Positions 6,700 to 15,692 of a stretch of 64,000 nucleotides of DNA are shown here, in pieces. The notes under the pieces were generated by a model. It did not search any database and had not been told where the DNA came from. It worked only from the letters and a program-made list of their open reading frames with translations. Each line of letters starts with the position of its first letter. Within the stretch, counting starts at the first letter, position 1. Origin of the DNA: Ensifer sp. IC4062 (GTDB taxonomy: Bacteria; Pseudomonadota; Alphaproteobacteria; Rhizobiales; Rhizobiaceae); the NCBI RefSeq assembly GCF_020193575.1, contig NZ_JADYVD010000009.1:1-64000 (forward strand). The letters are read 5' to 3'. The translations under genes were made by a program, and so were the position numbers.

Positions 6700-9543
6700 A
6701 TGCTTGATAAGACCTACGATTCCGCAGCCGTCGACCCGCGTATTGCCAAGAAGTGGGACGAAGAAAACGCGTTTCGTGCAGGCGCCGGCGCAAAACCCGG
6801 CGCTGACAGCTTCTGCATTGTGATTCCGCCGCCGAATGTGACGGGCTCGTTGCATATGGGCCACGCGCTGAACAACACGCTGCAGGACATCATGGTGCGT
6901 TTCGAGCGGATGCGCGGCAAGGATGTGCTGTGGCAGCCGGGCATGGATCACGCTGGCATCGCCACACAGATGGTCGTCGAGCGCCAGCTCGCGCAGAGGA
7001 AGCTGCCCGGCCGGCGCGAGATGGGGCGTGAGGCGTTTGTCGAAAAGGTTTGGGAGTGGAAGGCCGAATCCGGTGGTTTGATCTTCAACCAGCTGAAGCG
7101 GTTGGGGGCTTCGTGCGACTGGTCGCGCGAGCGCTTCACCATGGATGAAGGCCTGTCCGAAGCCGTCGTCGAGGTCTTCGTCAGCCTCTATAAGGAAGGC
7201 CTGATCTATCGCGATAAGCGCCTGGTCAACTGGGACCCGAAGCTGCAGACGGCGATCTCCGACATCGAAGTCGAGCAGGTAGAGGTCAATGGCCATCTCT
7301 GGCATTTGCGGTATCCGCTGGAGGAGGGCGTCACCTATAAGCATCCGGTCGCCTTCGACGAAGATGGCAATGCGACGGAATGGGAGACGCGCGACTATCT
7401 CGTCGTTGCGACGACGCGTCCGGAAACCATGCTCGGCGACACCGGCATTGCGGTCCATCCGAGTGACGTCCGCTACAAGGGAATTGTCGGCAAGCACGTG
7501 ATCCTGCCGATCGTCGGGAGACGGATTCCGATCGTTGCGGATGAATATCCGGATCCAGCGACTGGCACCGGCGCCGTCAAGATGACGCCGGCCCACGATT
7601 TCAACGATTTCGACGTCGGCAAACGGAGAGGGCTTCGTCAGGTCAATGTCCTGACTGCCGATGGGCGGATCACGATCAAGGGCAACGAGGACTTCCTTGA
7701 AGGCCTCGATCACCCGGCCGCGCTCCACGGCGCCTGGGATCAGCTCGAAGGCAAGGATCGTTTCGAAGCCCGCAGGTTGATCGTCGAGATCCTCGAAGAG
7801 GCGGAGCTCGTCGATCACATCGAACCGCACAGGCACACCGTGCCGCATGGCGACCGCGGCGGCGTTCCGATCGAGCCGCGGCTGACCGAGCAATGGTATG
7901 TCGAGGCCAAGACCTTGGCCAAGCCGGCGATCGCTGCGGTCAAGGAGGGCCGGACCAGCTTCGTTCCGAAGAACTGGGAAAAGACGTATTTCGAATGGAT
8001 GGAGAATATCCAGCCCTGGTGCATTTCGCGCCAGCTCTGGTGGGGGCACCAGATACCCGCATGGTACGGCCCCGACGGCCAGGTCTTCGTCGAGAAGACC
8101 GAGGAAGAGGCACTGCATGCCGCGATCCAGCATTATCTTGCGCATGAAGGGCCGATGAAGGCTTATGTCGAAGATCTTCTCGAAAACTTCAAGCCGGGCG
8201 AAATCCTGACGCGCGACGAAGACGTGCTCGACACCTGGTTCTCGTCCGCGCTCTGGCCGTTCTCGACGCTTGGATGGCCGAACGAGACACCGGAACTCGA
8301 AAAATACTATCAGACCGATGTTCTGGTGACGGGCTTTGACATCATCTTCTTCTGGGTCGCCCGCATGATGATGATGGGCCTTCATTTCATGAAGGACGCC
8401 GGCGGCACGCCGGTCGAGCCGTTCCACACCGTTTACGTCCACGCGCTTGTTCGCGACAAGAACGGGCAGAAGATGTCGAAGTCGAAGGGCAACGTCATCG
8501 ATCCCTTGGAACTGATGGATGAGTATGGCGCCGACGCGTTGCGCTTCACCCTGGCGATCATGGCGGCGCAAGGGCGTGACGTGAAACTCGACCCGGCCCG
8601 CATTGCTGGCTACCGCAACTTCGGCACCAAGCTCTGGAATGCCACACGTTTCGCCGAAATGAATGGCGTGACGAACAGCGAAGGGTTCATTCCCGAAGCC
8701 ACGTCGCTGACGATCAACCGCTGGATTCTGACCGAACTTTCGCGAACGATCCGCGACGTCACTGAAGCAATCGAAGGCTACCGCTTCAACGAAGCAGCCG
8801 GCGGGCTCTATCGCTTTGTCTGGAACCAGTTCTGCGATTGGTATCTCGAGCTGCTGAAGCCCGTTTTCAACGGCGATGACCAAGAGGCCAAGCGGGAGTC
8901 GCAGGCCTGCGTCGCTTACGTATTGGACGAGACCTATAAGCTCCTGCATCCCTTCATGCCGTTCATGACGGAGGAACTTTGGGAGAAGACCGCTGGTCCC
9001 GGCCGCGAGCGTGATACGCTGCTGTGCCACGCGGAATGGCCCTCCGCCTTCTACGCGGATGATGCTGCCGCCGACGAAATCAACTGGTTGATCGACCTCG
9101 TCTCGGGCATTCGCTCGGTGCGTGCGGAAATGAACGTTCCGCCGGCGGCGACGGCGCCGCTGGTCATCGTCGGCGCAAATGGACTGACGAGCGAGCGGCT
9201 TGACCGGCATGCCTCGGCGATAAAGCGTCTGGCAAGAGTGGAAAGTATCGAGCATGCCGCAGCGGCGCCGCGCGCCAGTGCCCAGATTGTCATCGCCGAA
9301 GCGACCGCCTGCCTTCCGCTCGGCAATCTCATCGATCTTTCAGCGGAGAAAATCCGGCTGGAGAAGGCGATCGCCAAGGTTGAGGTCGAGCGCGAGCGAA
9401 TTCTCGGCAAGCTCGCCAACGAGAAGTTCGTCGCCAACGCCAAGGCCGAACTGGTCGAGGCAGAGCGCGAAAGGCTCATCGAGCTGGACCTGCAAAAGGA
9501 TTCGCTTGGGGTCGCGCTCAGCCGCGTCTCGGAAGCGGGTTAA
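6700..9543 (+). CDS. valS: Valyl-tRNA synthetase
   Basis: A 947-aa class I aminoacyl-tRNA synthetase that charges tRNA-Val. Visible hallmarks are the HMGH signature at residues 52-55 (after IPPPNVTGSL), a CP1 editing domain (about 190-350) containing TTRPETMLGD, WWGHQIPAWY near 448, the KMSKS loop at 591-595, an anticodon-binding domain, and a C-terminal coiled coil rich in Glu and Arg (about 880-945) that is specific to ValS. The start at 6700 (MLDKTYDSAAVDPRIA) fits the family; the frame upstream is open but unrelated. The gene stands alone between two terminators. A very long opposite-strand open frame over it is a codon-bias shadow. Confidence 0.98.
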   Translation: MLDKTYDSAAVDPRIAKKWDEENAFRAGAGAKPGADSFCIVIPPPNVTGSLHMGHALNNTLQDIMVRFERMRGKDVLWQPGMDHAGIATQMVVERQLAQRKLPGRREMGREAFVEKVWEWKAESGGLIFNQLKRLGASCDWSRERFTMDEGLSEAVVEVFVSLYKEGLIYRDKRLVNWDPKLQTAISDIEVEQVEVNGHLWHLRYPLEEGVTYKHPVAFDEDGNATEWETRDYLVVATTRPETMLGDTGIAVHPSDVRYKGIVGKHVILPIVGRRIPIVADEYPDPATGTGAVKMTPAHDFNDFDVGKRRGLRQVNVLTADGRITIKGNEDFLEGLDHPAALHGAWDQLEGKDRFEARRLIVEILEEAELVDHIEPHRHTVPHGDRGGVPIEPRLTEQWYVEAKTLAKPAIAAVKEGRTSFVPKNWEKTYFEWMENIQPWCISRQLWWGHQIPAWYGPDGQVFVEKTEEEALHAAIQHYLAHEGPMKAYVEDLLENFKPGEILTRDEDVLDTWFSSALWPFSTLGWPNETPELEKYYQTDVLVTGFDIIFFWVARMMMMGLHFMKDAGGTPVEPFHTVYVHALVRDKNGQKMSKSKGNVIDPLELMDEYGADALRFTLAIMAAQGRDVKLDPARIAGYRNFGTKLWNATRFAEMNGVTNSEGFIPEATSLTINRWILTELSRTIRDVTEAIEGYRFNEAAGGLYRFVWNQFCDWYLELLKPVFNGDDQEAKRESQACVAYVLDETYKLLHPFMPFMTEELWEKTAGPGRERDTLLCHAEWPSAFYADDAAADEINWLIDLVSGIRSVRAEMNVPPAATAPLVIVGANGLTSERLDRHASAIKRLARVESIEHAAAAPRASAQIVIAEATACLPLGNLIDLSAEKIRLEKAIAKVEVERERILGKLANEKFVANAKAELVEAERERLIELDLQKDSLGVALSRVSEAG

Positions 9544-9585
9544 AGCAAAGAGAAGGCGTACGTTTTTTCGTTGAAGAACAAATGC

Positions 9586-9611
9586 AATCCGCGGTAGAAG
9601 TGCCGCGGATT
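9586..9611 (+). terminator. rho-independent terminator of valS
   Basis: AATCCGCGG and CCGCGGATT form a perfect 9-bp stem around an 8-nt loop, followed by a short T-containing tail. It starts 43 nt after the valS stop. Confidence 0.65.
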
Positions 9612-9999
9612 TTCTACTATGCAGCTGGGAGCCTCGAATCAGATCTCGATCCGACGCGGTGGGAAGCTGCAATACACGCCTTGGTTTTATTGGCTGCCCG
9701 CTCAAAGATGCTTGCATCTAAACGGCGCAAAAAGCGAAATTGTTGTTCCTTGGTCACACTTCGCCGTAGAAGTGGAATATTTTTTTCAACTATCCCGAAT
9801 GCATGGCCTTCATTGGAAAACCGTTCCAGGATTCCGGAATTGTGTCTAGATCTTGAAATTCTTACGTAAATCTAATGGCCGATCCGCGGCCCAATCCCAC
9901 GAGTCCGCGGTTTGCCATTTCACGCAATCGTGAGGATACTCCCCGCCAAGCGCGACAAGAGCGGGATTGTCGCAAACTGAAGTGCAGGGGAGGAGCTTA
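9612..9999. other. intergenic region upstream of the FadL-type porin gene
   Basis: Nearly 390 bases without a supported gene. Two overlapping open frames of 76 and 95 codons have no ribosome site, no family resemblance and atypical composition. The stretch is more AT-rich than its surroundings and probably holds the porin promoter. I see no obvious operator. Confidence 0.5.
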
Positions 10000-11271
10000 A
10001 TGGCTCAAAGTGGAATGAAGAAGGGCATTTTGGCGGTCGTTGCCGGAATGCTCGCGGTATCGGCTGCGCACGCTGGGGGGCTTGAGCGCAGCGGTTATAA
10101 TATCGATCTGCTATTCGACCCGTCGGATTATGCCGCTGAAGCGACGGCGACCTACGTCAATCCGCAACGCGAGCTGAAGAATGTTGAGGATACGGATACG
10201 ACAACGGGACTAGCGCCTGTCGGTTCTCCGGCTTTCGGCTCCGGTGGCGGTAACCTAAATAATCGTCCAAATAGCGTCGAGGACACGGAAAGTTATTGGG
10301 CGCCCCGCATCGGCGTAAAGGCTGCTTTGGGTGACAGTATTGACTGTATGGCGGACTACTCGCAGCCTTGGGGCGCCCACACCAATCCCGGCCAGAACTG
10401 GGCCGGCGCGAACAACAACATCGAAACGAAGGTCGAGAGCGACAACTACGCAGCGACATGCTCCTACAAGTGGGAGATGGGGCCTGGTATCGTCCGTGTC
10501 ATCGGCGGCTCCTTCTACCAGGAAGTGGGCGGCTTTAAGGAACGGCTTGTGCAGGACTTCACGGGCACAGGGCTTCCGTTCTCGGGCGTCGGCAGGCTTG
10601 ACCTCGAGGGCGACGGTTGGGGGTGGCGGACGGGCGTAGCCTACGAGATCCCGGAATACGCGATGCGGGCTAGCCTCGTATACAATAGCGCTGTCGATCT
10701 CGATAATCTTGCTGGATCAATCGACTTGAGGAACGTGTTGTTGCCTGGTCCTACCATAGGCACCAAGTACGGCGTTTCCGGTTCCGCTTCGATGCCGGAT
10801 TCGCTGGAACTGAAGGTCCAGTCCGGCATAGCGCCCGGTTGGTTGGCCTTCGGTTCGGTGAAATGGACGGATTGGAGCCAGTTGCAGGTTCTTAAATTCT
10901 GCCCCGCGACCGTAACGCCGTTCACGCCTTGCACCACTCTCGACCTCCTCTATCGCGACGGTTGGACGGTCACCGGCGGTATCGGTCACAAGTTCAACGA
11001 TCAGTGGAGCGGGGCAGTCAGCCTCACCTGGGATCGTGGTACCAGCCACGGCTATGGCACGCAGACGGATACTTGGTTGGTCGGTACCGGCGTGTCCTAT
11101 ACTCCGAACCAGAACATCGAAGTTCGCCTTGCCGGTAGTGTTGGCATTCTGACTAGCGGCAGCTCAGGACCGGTCACCTTTGATGGACAGGTAATCGGCG
11201 ACGACGTGACCTATGACTTTGACAATGATTTCGTCGGTGCGATCTCAACATCGCTAAAGGTCAGGTTCTGA
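10000..11271 (+). CDS. OmpP1/FadL-family outer-membrane transporter
   Basis: A 423-aa outer-membrane beta-barrel of the FadL/TodX family, which lets long-chain fatty acids or other hydrophobic compounds across the outer membrane. It has a clear signal peptide (GILAVVAGMLAVSAAHA, cleavage near residue 25) followed by GGLERSGYNIDLLFD, the rhizobial form of the FadL N-terminal plug. The remainder alternates short amphipathic strands and ends in an aromatic/Arg-terminated last strand (TSLKVRF). A strong GGGGAGGAG ribosome site lies 8 nt before ATG 10000. The gene is monocistronic with a strong terminator. Substrate is not predictable from sequence. Confidence 0.88.
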   Translation: MAQSGMKKGILAVVAGMLAVSAAHAGGLERSGYNIDLLFDPSDYAAEATATYVNPQRELKNVEDTDTTTGLAPVGSPAFGSGGGNLNNRPNSVEDTESYWAPRIGVKAALGDSIDCMADYSQPWGAHTNPGQNWAGANNNIETKVESDNYAATCSYKWEMGPGIVRVIGGSFYQEVGGFKERLVQDFTGTGLPFSGVGRLDLEGDGWGWRTGVAYEIPEYAMRASLVYNSAVDLDNLAGSIDLRNVLLPGPTIGTKYGVSGSASMPDSLELKVQSGIAPGWLAFGSVKWTDWSQLQVLKFCPATVTPFTPCTTLDLLYRDGWTVTGGIGHKFNDQWSGAVSLTWDRGTSHGYGTQTDTWLVGTGVSYTPNQNIEVRLAGSVGILTSGSSGPVTFDGQVIGDDVTYDFDNDFVGAISTSLKVRF

Positions 11272-11290
11272 CTCATTGAATGGAGCGTTT

Positions 11291-11320
11291 AAGGCCCGGT
11301 TTTTGCCGGGCCTTCCTTTA
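11291..11320 (+). terminator. rho-independent terminator of the FadL-type gene
   Basis: AAGGCCCGG and CCGGGCCTT form a perfect 9-bp stem with a 6-nt loop, followed by TCCTTTA. It begins 19 nt after the stop codon. Confidence 0.85.
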
Positions 11321-11361
11321 TCGGCGCGAGGTGTTTTCGGCTGATGCCGTCACTTTATGAG

Positions 11362-11373
11362 CATTCATGAATG
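11362..11373. promoter_or_regulatory. 12-bp palindrome in the exoR upstream region
   Basis: CATTCATGAATG is a perfect palindrome. It sits between a GTCAC at 11349 and a GTGAC at 11373 that can pair with each other, so the symmetry is nested. It is a possible operator, about 375 nt before the exoR start. Confidence 0.35.
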
Positions 11374-11387
11374 TGACGATTCAGCAA

Positions 11388-11482
11388 CACATTTGCTGCT
11401 ATGGTTTGCTAGTGTCGTGGCCGGTTAAACAATGTCCATTTCCCGCCACAAAATGAGAGCAGCGATGATAGCAGCAAATGTG
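11388..11482. repeat. 15-bp perfect inverted repeat with 65-nt spacer upstream of exoR
   Basis: CACATTTGCTGCTAT (11388-11402) and its exact reverse complement ATAGCAGCAAATGTG (11468-11482) lie in the 476-nt gap between the porin terminator and exoR. Both arms could be two sites for one regulator with DNA looping between them, or the stem of an untranslated-leader structure. No other feature of this gap is recognisable to me. Confidence 0.6.
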
Positions 11483-11747
11483 CGATCGAGTGCAGTACCT
11501 GCGTTTTGAGGTGAATTGAGTTTGTGTGCTGTCATCACATCCCGTCGCAATTGGCATCAAACGCCTTGCCGATCCGTGATCGGCGTTGGGGGAGGAGATG
11601 CGCGGGAAAACTTAGCGACAGATACGCATGGTCGTAGCCTTGCTGGGAAGCGGTGAGCACTCGAATGGCAAGCGACCGTGCATGGATTGATGCTTGCAGC
11701 GGTGGTGAGTTTGGCGTTGCCGGCTGGAACGGAAGAAATTGATTGTG

Positions 11748-12554
11748 ATGCTCGCGGGTGAATTCAAGTCGCTTAGGGTTGCGGTGCTCGGTGTGTCGCT
11801 GGCGGTGGGTGCCTCCACCGCAGGGCCGGCGCGAGCCTTCGACCCGGGAGCGGGCGTTTCCAAGGAATCCGGCCCGTTCGCCCTCTTCAAGTTTGGTTTT
11901 TCCGCCTACAAAAACGGCAGGAAGGATGAGGCGGTCGAAGCCTATCGGTATGCTGCCGAGAAGGGACATACGGGATCGCGCTGGGCGCTCGCCAATATGT
12001 ATGCCTATGGTGACGGGGTCACCGAAAACGATCTAGAAGCGTTCAAAATCTACAGCGAAATTGCCCAGCAGGGTGTCGAACCCGGGTCCGAAGACACGGG
12101 TTATTTCGTCAATGCTCTGATCTCGCTTGCGGGCTACTATCGCCGCGGTATTCCCGACAGCCCGGTGAAGGTCGATTTGGCGCAGGCGCGACAATTGTAT
12201 TTCCAGGCGGCATCGACGTTTGGTGTCGCGGAGGCGCAGTTCCAGCTGGCGCGGATGCTGCTTTCGGGCGAGGGCGGCACCGTCAATGTTCAACAGGCCA
12301 AGAAGTGGTTGAATCGCGCACGCAAGAATGGCCATGCCGGAGCCATGGGTGTGTTCGGAAACGTCATCTTTCAGGAAGGCCAGACCGTTCGCGGTCTCGC
12401 CTACATGACCGCGGCTCTCGACCAGTGCTCGCCGAAGGACAGGCCCTGGCTGCAGTCGATGCAGGAGCAGGCCTTCTCGCTGGCGACTGAAGACGACCGC
12501 CGCGTGGCGATCACCATGTCGCAGAACATGCACCTGCAGGCCGACGACGACTAG
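11748..12554 (+). CDS. exoR: ExoR, periplasmic negative regulator of ExoS/ChvI
   Basis: A 268-aa protein matching S. meliloti ExoR in length and, from memory, in nearly the whole sequence. ExoR is a periplasmic Sel1-repeat protein that binds the sensor kinase ExoS and keeps ExoS/ChvI off, so it lowers succinoglycan production and permits motility. Visible are a signal peptide ending near residue 30 (STAGPARA), then Sel1-like repeats containing AAEKGHTGSRWALANMYAYG and GVAEAQFQLARMLLSGEG. The site reported for regulatory proteolysis of S. meliloti ExoR, between Ala80 and Leu81, is conserved (RWA-LAN, residues 78-83). ATG 11748 gives the known length; an ATG nine bases earlier is less likely. 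A long leader with inverted repeats precedes it and a RIME1 copy follows. Confidence 0.97.
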   Translation: MLAGEFKSLRVAVLGVSLAVGASTAGPARAFDPGAGVSKESGPFALFKFGFSAYKNGRKDEAVEAYRYAAEKGHTGSRWALANMYAYGDGVTENDLEAFKIYSEIAQQGVEPGSEDTGYFVNALISLAGYYRRGIPDSPVKVDLAQARQLYFQAASTFGVAEAQFQLARMLLSGEGGTVNVQQAKKWLNRARKNGHAGAMGVFGNVIFQEGQTVRGLAYMTAALDQCSPKDRPWLQSMQEQAFSLATEDDRRVAITMSQNMHLQADDD

Positions 12555-12561
12555 ATCGGAC

Positions 12562-12647
12562 CTGCAGCGCCTCGCATCTTATGAGGCGCGCAAAGACGCT
12601 ATAGCACGTTGAATTGCTGCATGTTTTTGGCAGGCAAGATGCAGTAG
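12562..12647 (+). repeat. RIME1-type element with shortened second palindrome (86 bp)
   Basis: The first half, starting CTGCAGCG and ending CGCTATAG, aligns with the other copies. The second half retains GCTGCATG and GATGCAGTAG but lacks about 20 bp of the internal stem. It fills the gap between the convergent genes exoR and xthA, so it may serve as a bidirectional 3' end structure. Confidence 0.72.
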
Positions 12648-12650
12648 CGA

Positions 12651-13442
12651 CTACGCCGGTTCGAAGGCGAATTCGCCTGCGACCGGCACGTGGTCGGACG
12701 GTCTTTCCCAGGAGCGCACGTGTTTTTCTATCGACGTGGACACGAGCTTGTCGGCTGCTTCAGGAGACATCATCAGGTGATCGATGCGAATGCCGAAGTT
12801 TTTCGGCCAGCAACCGGCCTGATAATCCCAAAATGAGTAAAGCGGCACCTCGTCCGAAGTGGCGCGCACGGCATCCGTGAATCCGAGATTGCGAAGACGC
12901 CGGAAAGCCGCCCGTGTTTCCGGCAGGAAGAGCGCGTCATTCTGCCAGACCTTGACGTCCCAGCAGTCGTGGGCTTCCGGAATGACGTTATAGTCGCCGG
13001 CGAGGATGAACGGCTCTTCGAGCTTCAGCCTCTGCTCGGCAAAGGTGGCCAGACGTTGCATCCAACTCAGCTTGTAGGCGTATTTTTCGCTTTCGACCGG
13101 ATTTCCGTTCGGCAGGTAGAGGCAGCACACGCGGATCGCGCCGCCTTTTACGGAGAAAACGCCCTCTATGAAGCGTGACTGCTCGTCCATGTCATCTCCC
13201 GGTAGGCCGCGATTGATCTCGTCTGGCCGCAATTTCGAGAGCAGTGCGACGCCGTTGAAACCCTTCTGGCCGTGCGTTTCGACGTGATAGCCGAGTGCTT
13301 CGATCTCACTCCTCGGAAATGCTTCGTCCACCGACTTGATCTCCTGCAGGCAGGCGATGTCGGGGTTCGATTCCCTCAGCCAGGCGACGAGGCCGTCGAG
13401 TCGCGCCTTGGCGCCGTTGATGTTCCAGGTGGCAATCTTCAT
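12651..13442 (-). CDS. xthA: Exodeoxyribonuclease III / AP endonuclease
   Basis: A 263-aa Mg-dependent exonuclease III of the endonuclease/exonuclease/phosphatase superfamily, which cuts DNA at abasic sites and trims 3' ends in base-excision repair. Motifs in order are MKIATWNINGAKAR at the start, the metal ligand Glu34 in CLQEIKS, GDYNVIP mid-protein, and the C-terminal IRIDHLM and SDHVPV, which hold the catalytic Asp and His. The frame extends upstream but the family start is MKIATWN. The gene is divergent from the PLD-family gene with about 205 nt between starts, and convergent with exoR. Confidence 0.95.
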   Translation of the reverse strand: MKIATWNINGAKARLDGLVAWLRESNPDIACLQEIKSVDEAFPRSEIEALGYHVETHGQKGFNGVALLSKLRPDEINRGLPGDDMDEQSRFIEGVFSVKGGAIRVCCLYLPNGNPVESEKYAYKLSWMQRLATFAEQRLKLEEPFILAGDYNVIPEAHDCWDVKVWQNDALFLPETRAAFRRLRNLGFTDAVRATSDEVPLYSFWDYQAGCWPKNFGIRIDHLMMSPEAADKLVSTSIEKHVRSWERPSDHVPVAGEFAFEPA

Positions 13443-13647
13443 GGCCAGCATCACCTTCTTATCGATGAATCCTTGCGGACGATTCGTTGTAGCGGCTGCA
13501 GATTCTTTTGACAAATCCGATACCTGCAACCTCGGTGGGCCGAGGGAAAGCCATCGAACACGGGCGCGAACTCGCACGCCGTACGCCGCAATTCCGCTGA
13601 CGGTTGCAGGAATTGATTCCGCCTTGTCTGGCTCTATAGTCCCCCGC

Positions 13648-15111
13648 ATGATCGCGTTCGTCGAAAATTATTGGCCGCATTTTCTTGCGCTGCTCTCCTT
13701 CGCCTTGGGCATACCGGCGATCGTCCACGCAGCGATGACCAAGGACGATGTGCGCGCCGCCGCCGGGTGGGTTGGCGTCGTCCTCCTGTCCCCGGTGATA
13801 GGGGCGGTGATCTACGCGGTTGCCGGCATCAATCGCATTCGTCGCACGTCGATCGGCCTGCAGCGCTCGTTATTGCGGCCGCGAGGTGCAGATCAATTTG
13901 GCCGTTACGACGTCACCCATGACGAAATCGCCATCGGCTTCGGACATCGCTTTGCTGCGATGAAGATGCTGGGCGACAGGGTCGCCCGGCATGCGATGTC
14001 GACGGGGAACCACATCACCATGTTGGAAGGTGGCGACACCGTCTATGCCGCAATGCTCGAGGAAATTGCCAATGCCCGCCGCAGCATCCTTATCGAAACC
14101 TACATCTTCGACAGGGATCCAATCGGCTTGCGCTTTGCCGATGCGCTGATCGCCGCCGCGAAGCGCGGTGTCAGCGTCAGGGTCCTGATCGATGCGGTCG
14201 GAGCACGTTATTCGGTGCCGAGCATCGTCAGCTATTTGAAGGAAGGCGGGGTACCGACCGCCGTCTTCAACGGCAACATCATCATGGGGCTTAGACTGCC
14301 TTATGCGAATCTCAGGACACACCGGAAGGTTCAGGTGGTCGATGGCGTCGTCGCTTTCGTCGGCGGCATGAACATTCGCGCCGGCTTCACGACCGAAATG
14401 GCGGGAGAGGCGGCTTCCTTCGACACGCATTTCCGTGTCACCGGACCTGTTGTCGCCGACATTTTCCAGGTGGCCGCGGAGGACTGGCAATTTTCAAGCG
14501 GAGAGAGCCTTGAGGGCGACGAATGGAAGATCGGAGTGCCGGAGGAGGTTCCGGATGCGCCGCGGGTCCTCATGCGCGCCGTCCCGTCCGGTCCGGACAG
14601 CACGAACGAGACCAATCACAAGATGCTGATGGGCGCCTTCTCGATTGCACGCAAGCATATCCGCCTGATGTCGCCGTATTTCCTGCCGGACAAGGAACTG
14701 GTCGCCGCCCTAGTGACCGCCGCGCGCAGGGGCGTGGAAGTGGACATCGTCGTGCCGGCGGTCAACAATCTGACGCTGATCGACCGGGCAATGACCGCCC
14801 AGTTCGACCAGGTTCTCAAGGGCCATTGCCGGGTGTGGCGGGCGCAGGGAGCGTTCAACCATTCCAAGCTGATGGTTGTTGATGAGTGTTGGACCTATGT
14901 CGGTTCAAGCAATCTTGACCCGCGCTCGCTGCGCCTCAATTTCGAGTTCGATCTCGAGGTCCTCGATGACGCCTTTGCGCAGGCGGTAAGCAACAAGATC
15001 TGTGCAATATTGACTTCGGCGGAAGAGGTTACCCTTGCGGGATTGCGCAAGCAGCCGTTCCCAAATCGTCTGGCGAACCGTCTTCTCTGGCTGGGGTCAC
15101 CCTATCTTTAG
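13648..15111 (+). CDS. cls: Cardiolipin synthase-like phospholipase D family protein
   Basis: A 487-aa membrane protein with two N-terminal helices (about residues 8-27 and 38-58) and two phospholipase-D catalytic domains. Both HxKx4D motifs are intact: HRKVQVVD followed by GGMN, and HSKLMVVD followed by GSSN. This is the layout of bacterial cardiolipin synthase (ClsA type), which joins two phosphatidylglycerols at the inner membrane. ATG 13648 was chosen because it starts just before the first membrane helix; the open frame upstream overlaps the divergent xthA gene. Other PLD-type phosphatidyltransferases share this layout. Confidence 0.9.
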   Translation: MIAFVENYWPHFLALLSFALGIPAIVHAAMTKDDVRAAAGWVGVVLLSPVIGAVIYAVAGINRIRRTSIGLQRSLLRPRGADQFGRYDVTHDEIAIGFGHRFAAMKMLGDRVARHAMSTGNHITMLEGGDTVYAAMLEEIANARRSILIETYIFDRDPIGLRFADALIAAAKRGVSVRVLIDAVGARYSVPSIVSYLKEGGVPTAVFNGNIIMGLRLPYANLRTHRKVQVVDGVVAFVGGMNIRAGFTTEMAGEAASFDTHFRVTGPVVADIFQVAAEDWQFSSGESLEGDEWKIGVPEEVPDAPRVLMRAVPSGPDSTNETNHKMLMGAFSIARKHIRLMSPYFLPDKELVAALVTAARRGVEVDIVVPAVNNLTLIDRAMTAQFDQVLKGHCRVWRAQGAFNHSKLMVVDECWTYVGSSNLDPRSLRLNFEFDLEVLDDAFAQAVSNKICAILTSAEEVTLAGLRKQPFPNRLANRLLWLGSPYL

Positions 15112-15143
15112 CCAGAGCTTGCCTGCGAGGGTGAAGCGCTTCG

Positions 15144-15476
15144 TCAGATCGAAAAGCTCGTCCCGCAGCCGCAGCTTGCGACGGCATTCGGATTCTTGAT
15201 CTGAAAGGACTGACCGAGCAGGTTATCGACGAAATCGATTTCCGAGCCGCCCATATAAATGAGGGACAGGCTGTCGATCAGGACCTTGGCGCTTCCCTTT
15301 TCGAGCACCAGATCGTCATCGTTCTCAACGTCGACCAGATCGAATTTGTAGGAAAAACCGGAGCAGCCGCCACCTTCGACGGAGACGCGCATCGCGCTCT
15401 TGTTCTTCTCCGTCTCGAGAATCGCGGCGATGCGCTTGGCAGCCGCATCCGAAAGGGTGACTGTTTCCTGTGTCAT
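15144..15476 (-). CDS. erpA: Iron-sulfur cluster insertion protein ErpA/IscA-type
   Basis: A 110-aa A-type carrier that delivers Fe-S clusters to apoproteins. The three conserved cysteines are present: one in EGGGCSGFSY and two in the C-terminal SCGCGTSF. The start MTQETVTLSDAAAKRI is typical. It ends 33 nt from the convergent cls stop and is divergent from dgt, with about 215 nt between them. ErpA and SufA-type proteins are hard to tell apart by sequence; isolation from a suf or isc operon and conservation beside dgt favour ErpA. Confidence 0.9.
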   Translation of the reverse strand: MTQETVTLSDAAAKRIAAILETEKNKSAMRVSVEGGGCSGFSYKFDLVDVENDDDLVLEKGSAKVLIDSLSLIYMGGSEIDFVDNLLGQSFQIKNPNAVASCGCGTSFSI

Positions 15477-15692
15477 TGTGTGCCTCCTGCCGGGGTCAAG
15501 AACCGGAGAGATTCGTTCTCGCGCCTTGGCATTCCAGGGATTAAGCCGGAAAATCCGCCTTAAAGCCCGCTGCCAAACCATTGATCTGTCTTCAGGACCC
15601 TCTCGACAGTTCGCCGCGGCTTTCCTGTAGCGTACACTATAGGTATGAAGGCTTGAATGTCCCGTCAATGGGACGGCCGGCACAGGTGAGAA

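Noticed and set aside
6658..9255. 865-codon minus-strand open frame opposite valS
   Set aside because: It lies entirely over a certain valS gene, has no family motif or ribosome site, and reflects high-GC third-position bias.
9582..9869. Small open frames in the valS-porin gap
   Set aside because: The first overlaps the valS terminator; there are no ribosome sites and the composition is atypical.
15601..15692. Riboswitch or operator in the erpA-dgt divergent gap
   Set aside because: No recognisable conserved structure or inverted repeat beyond promoter-like AT content.
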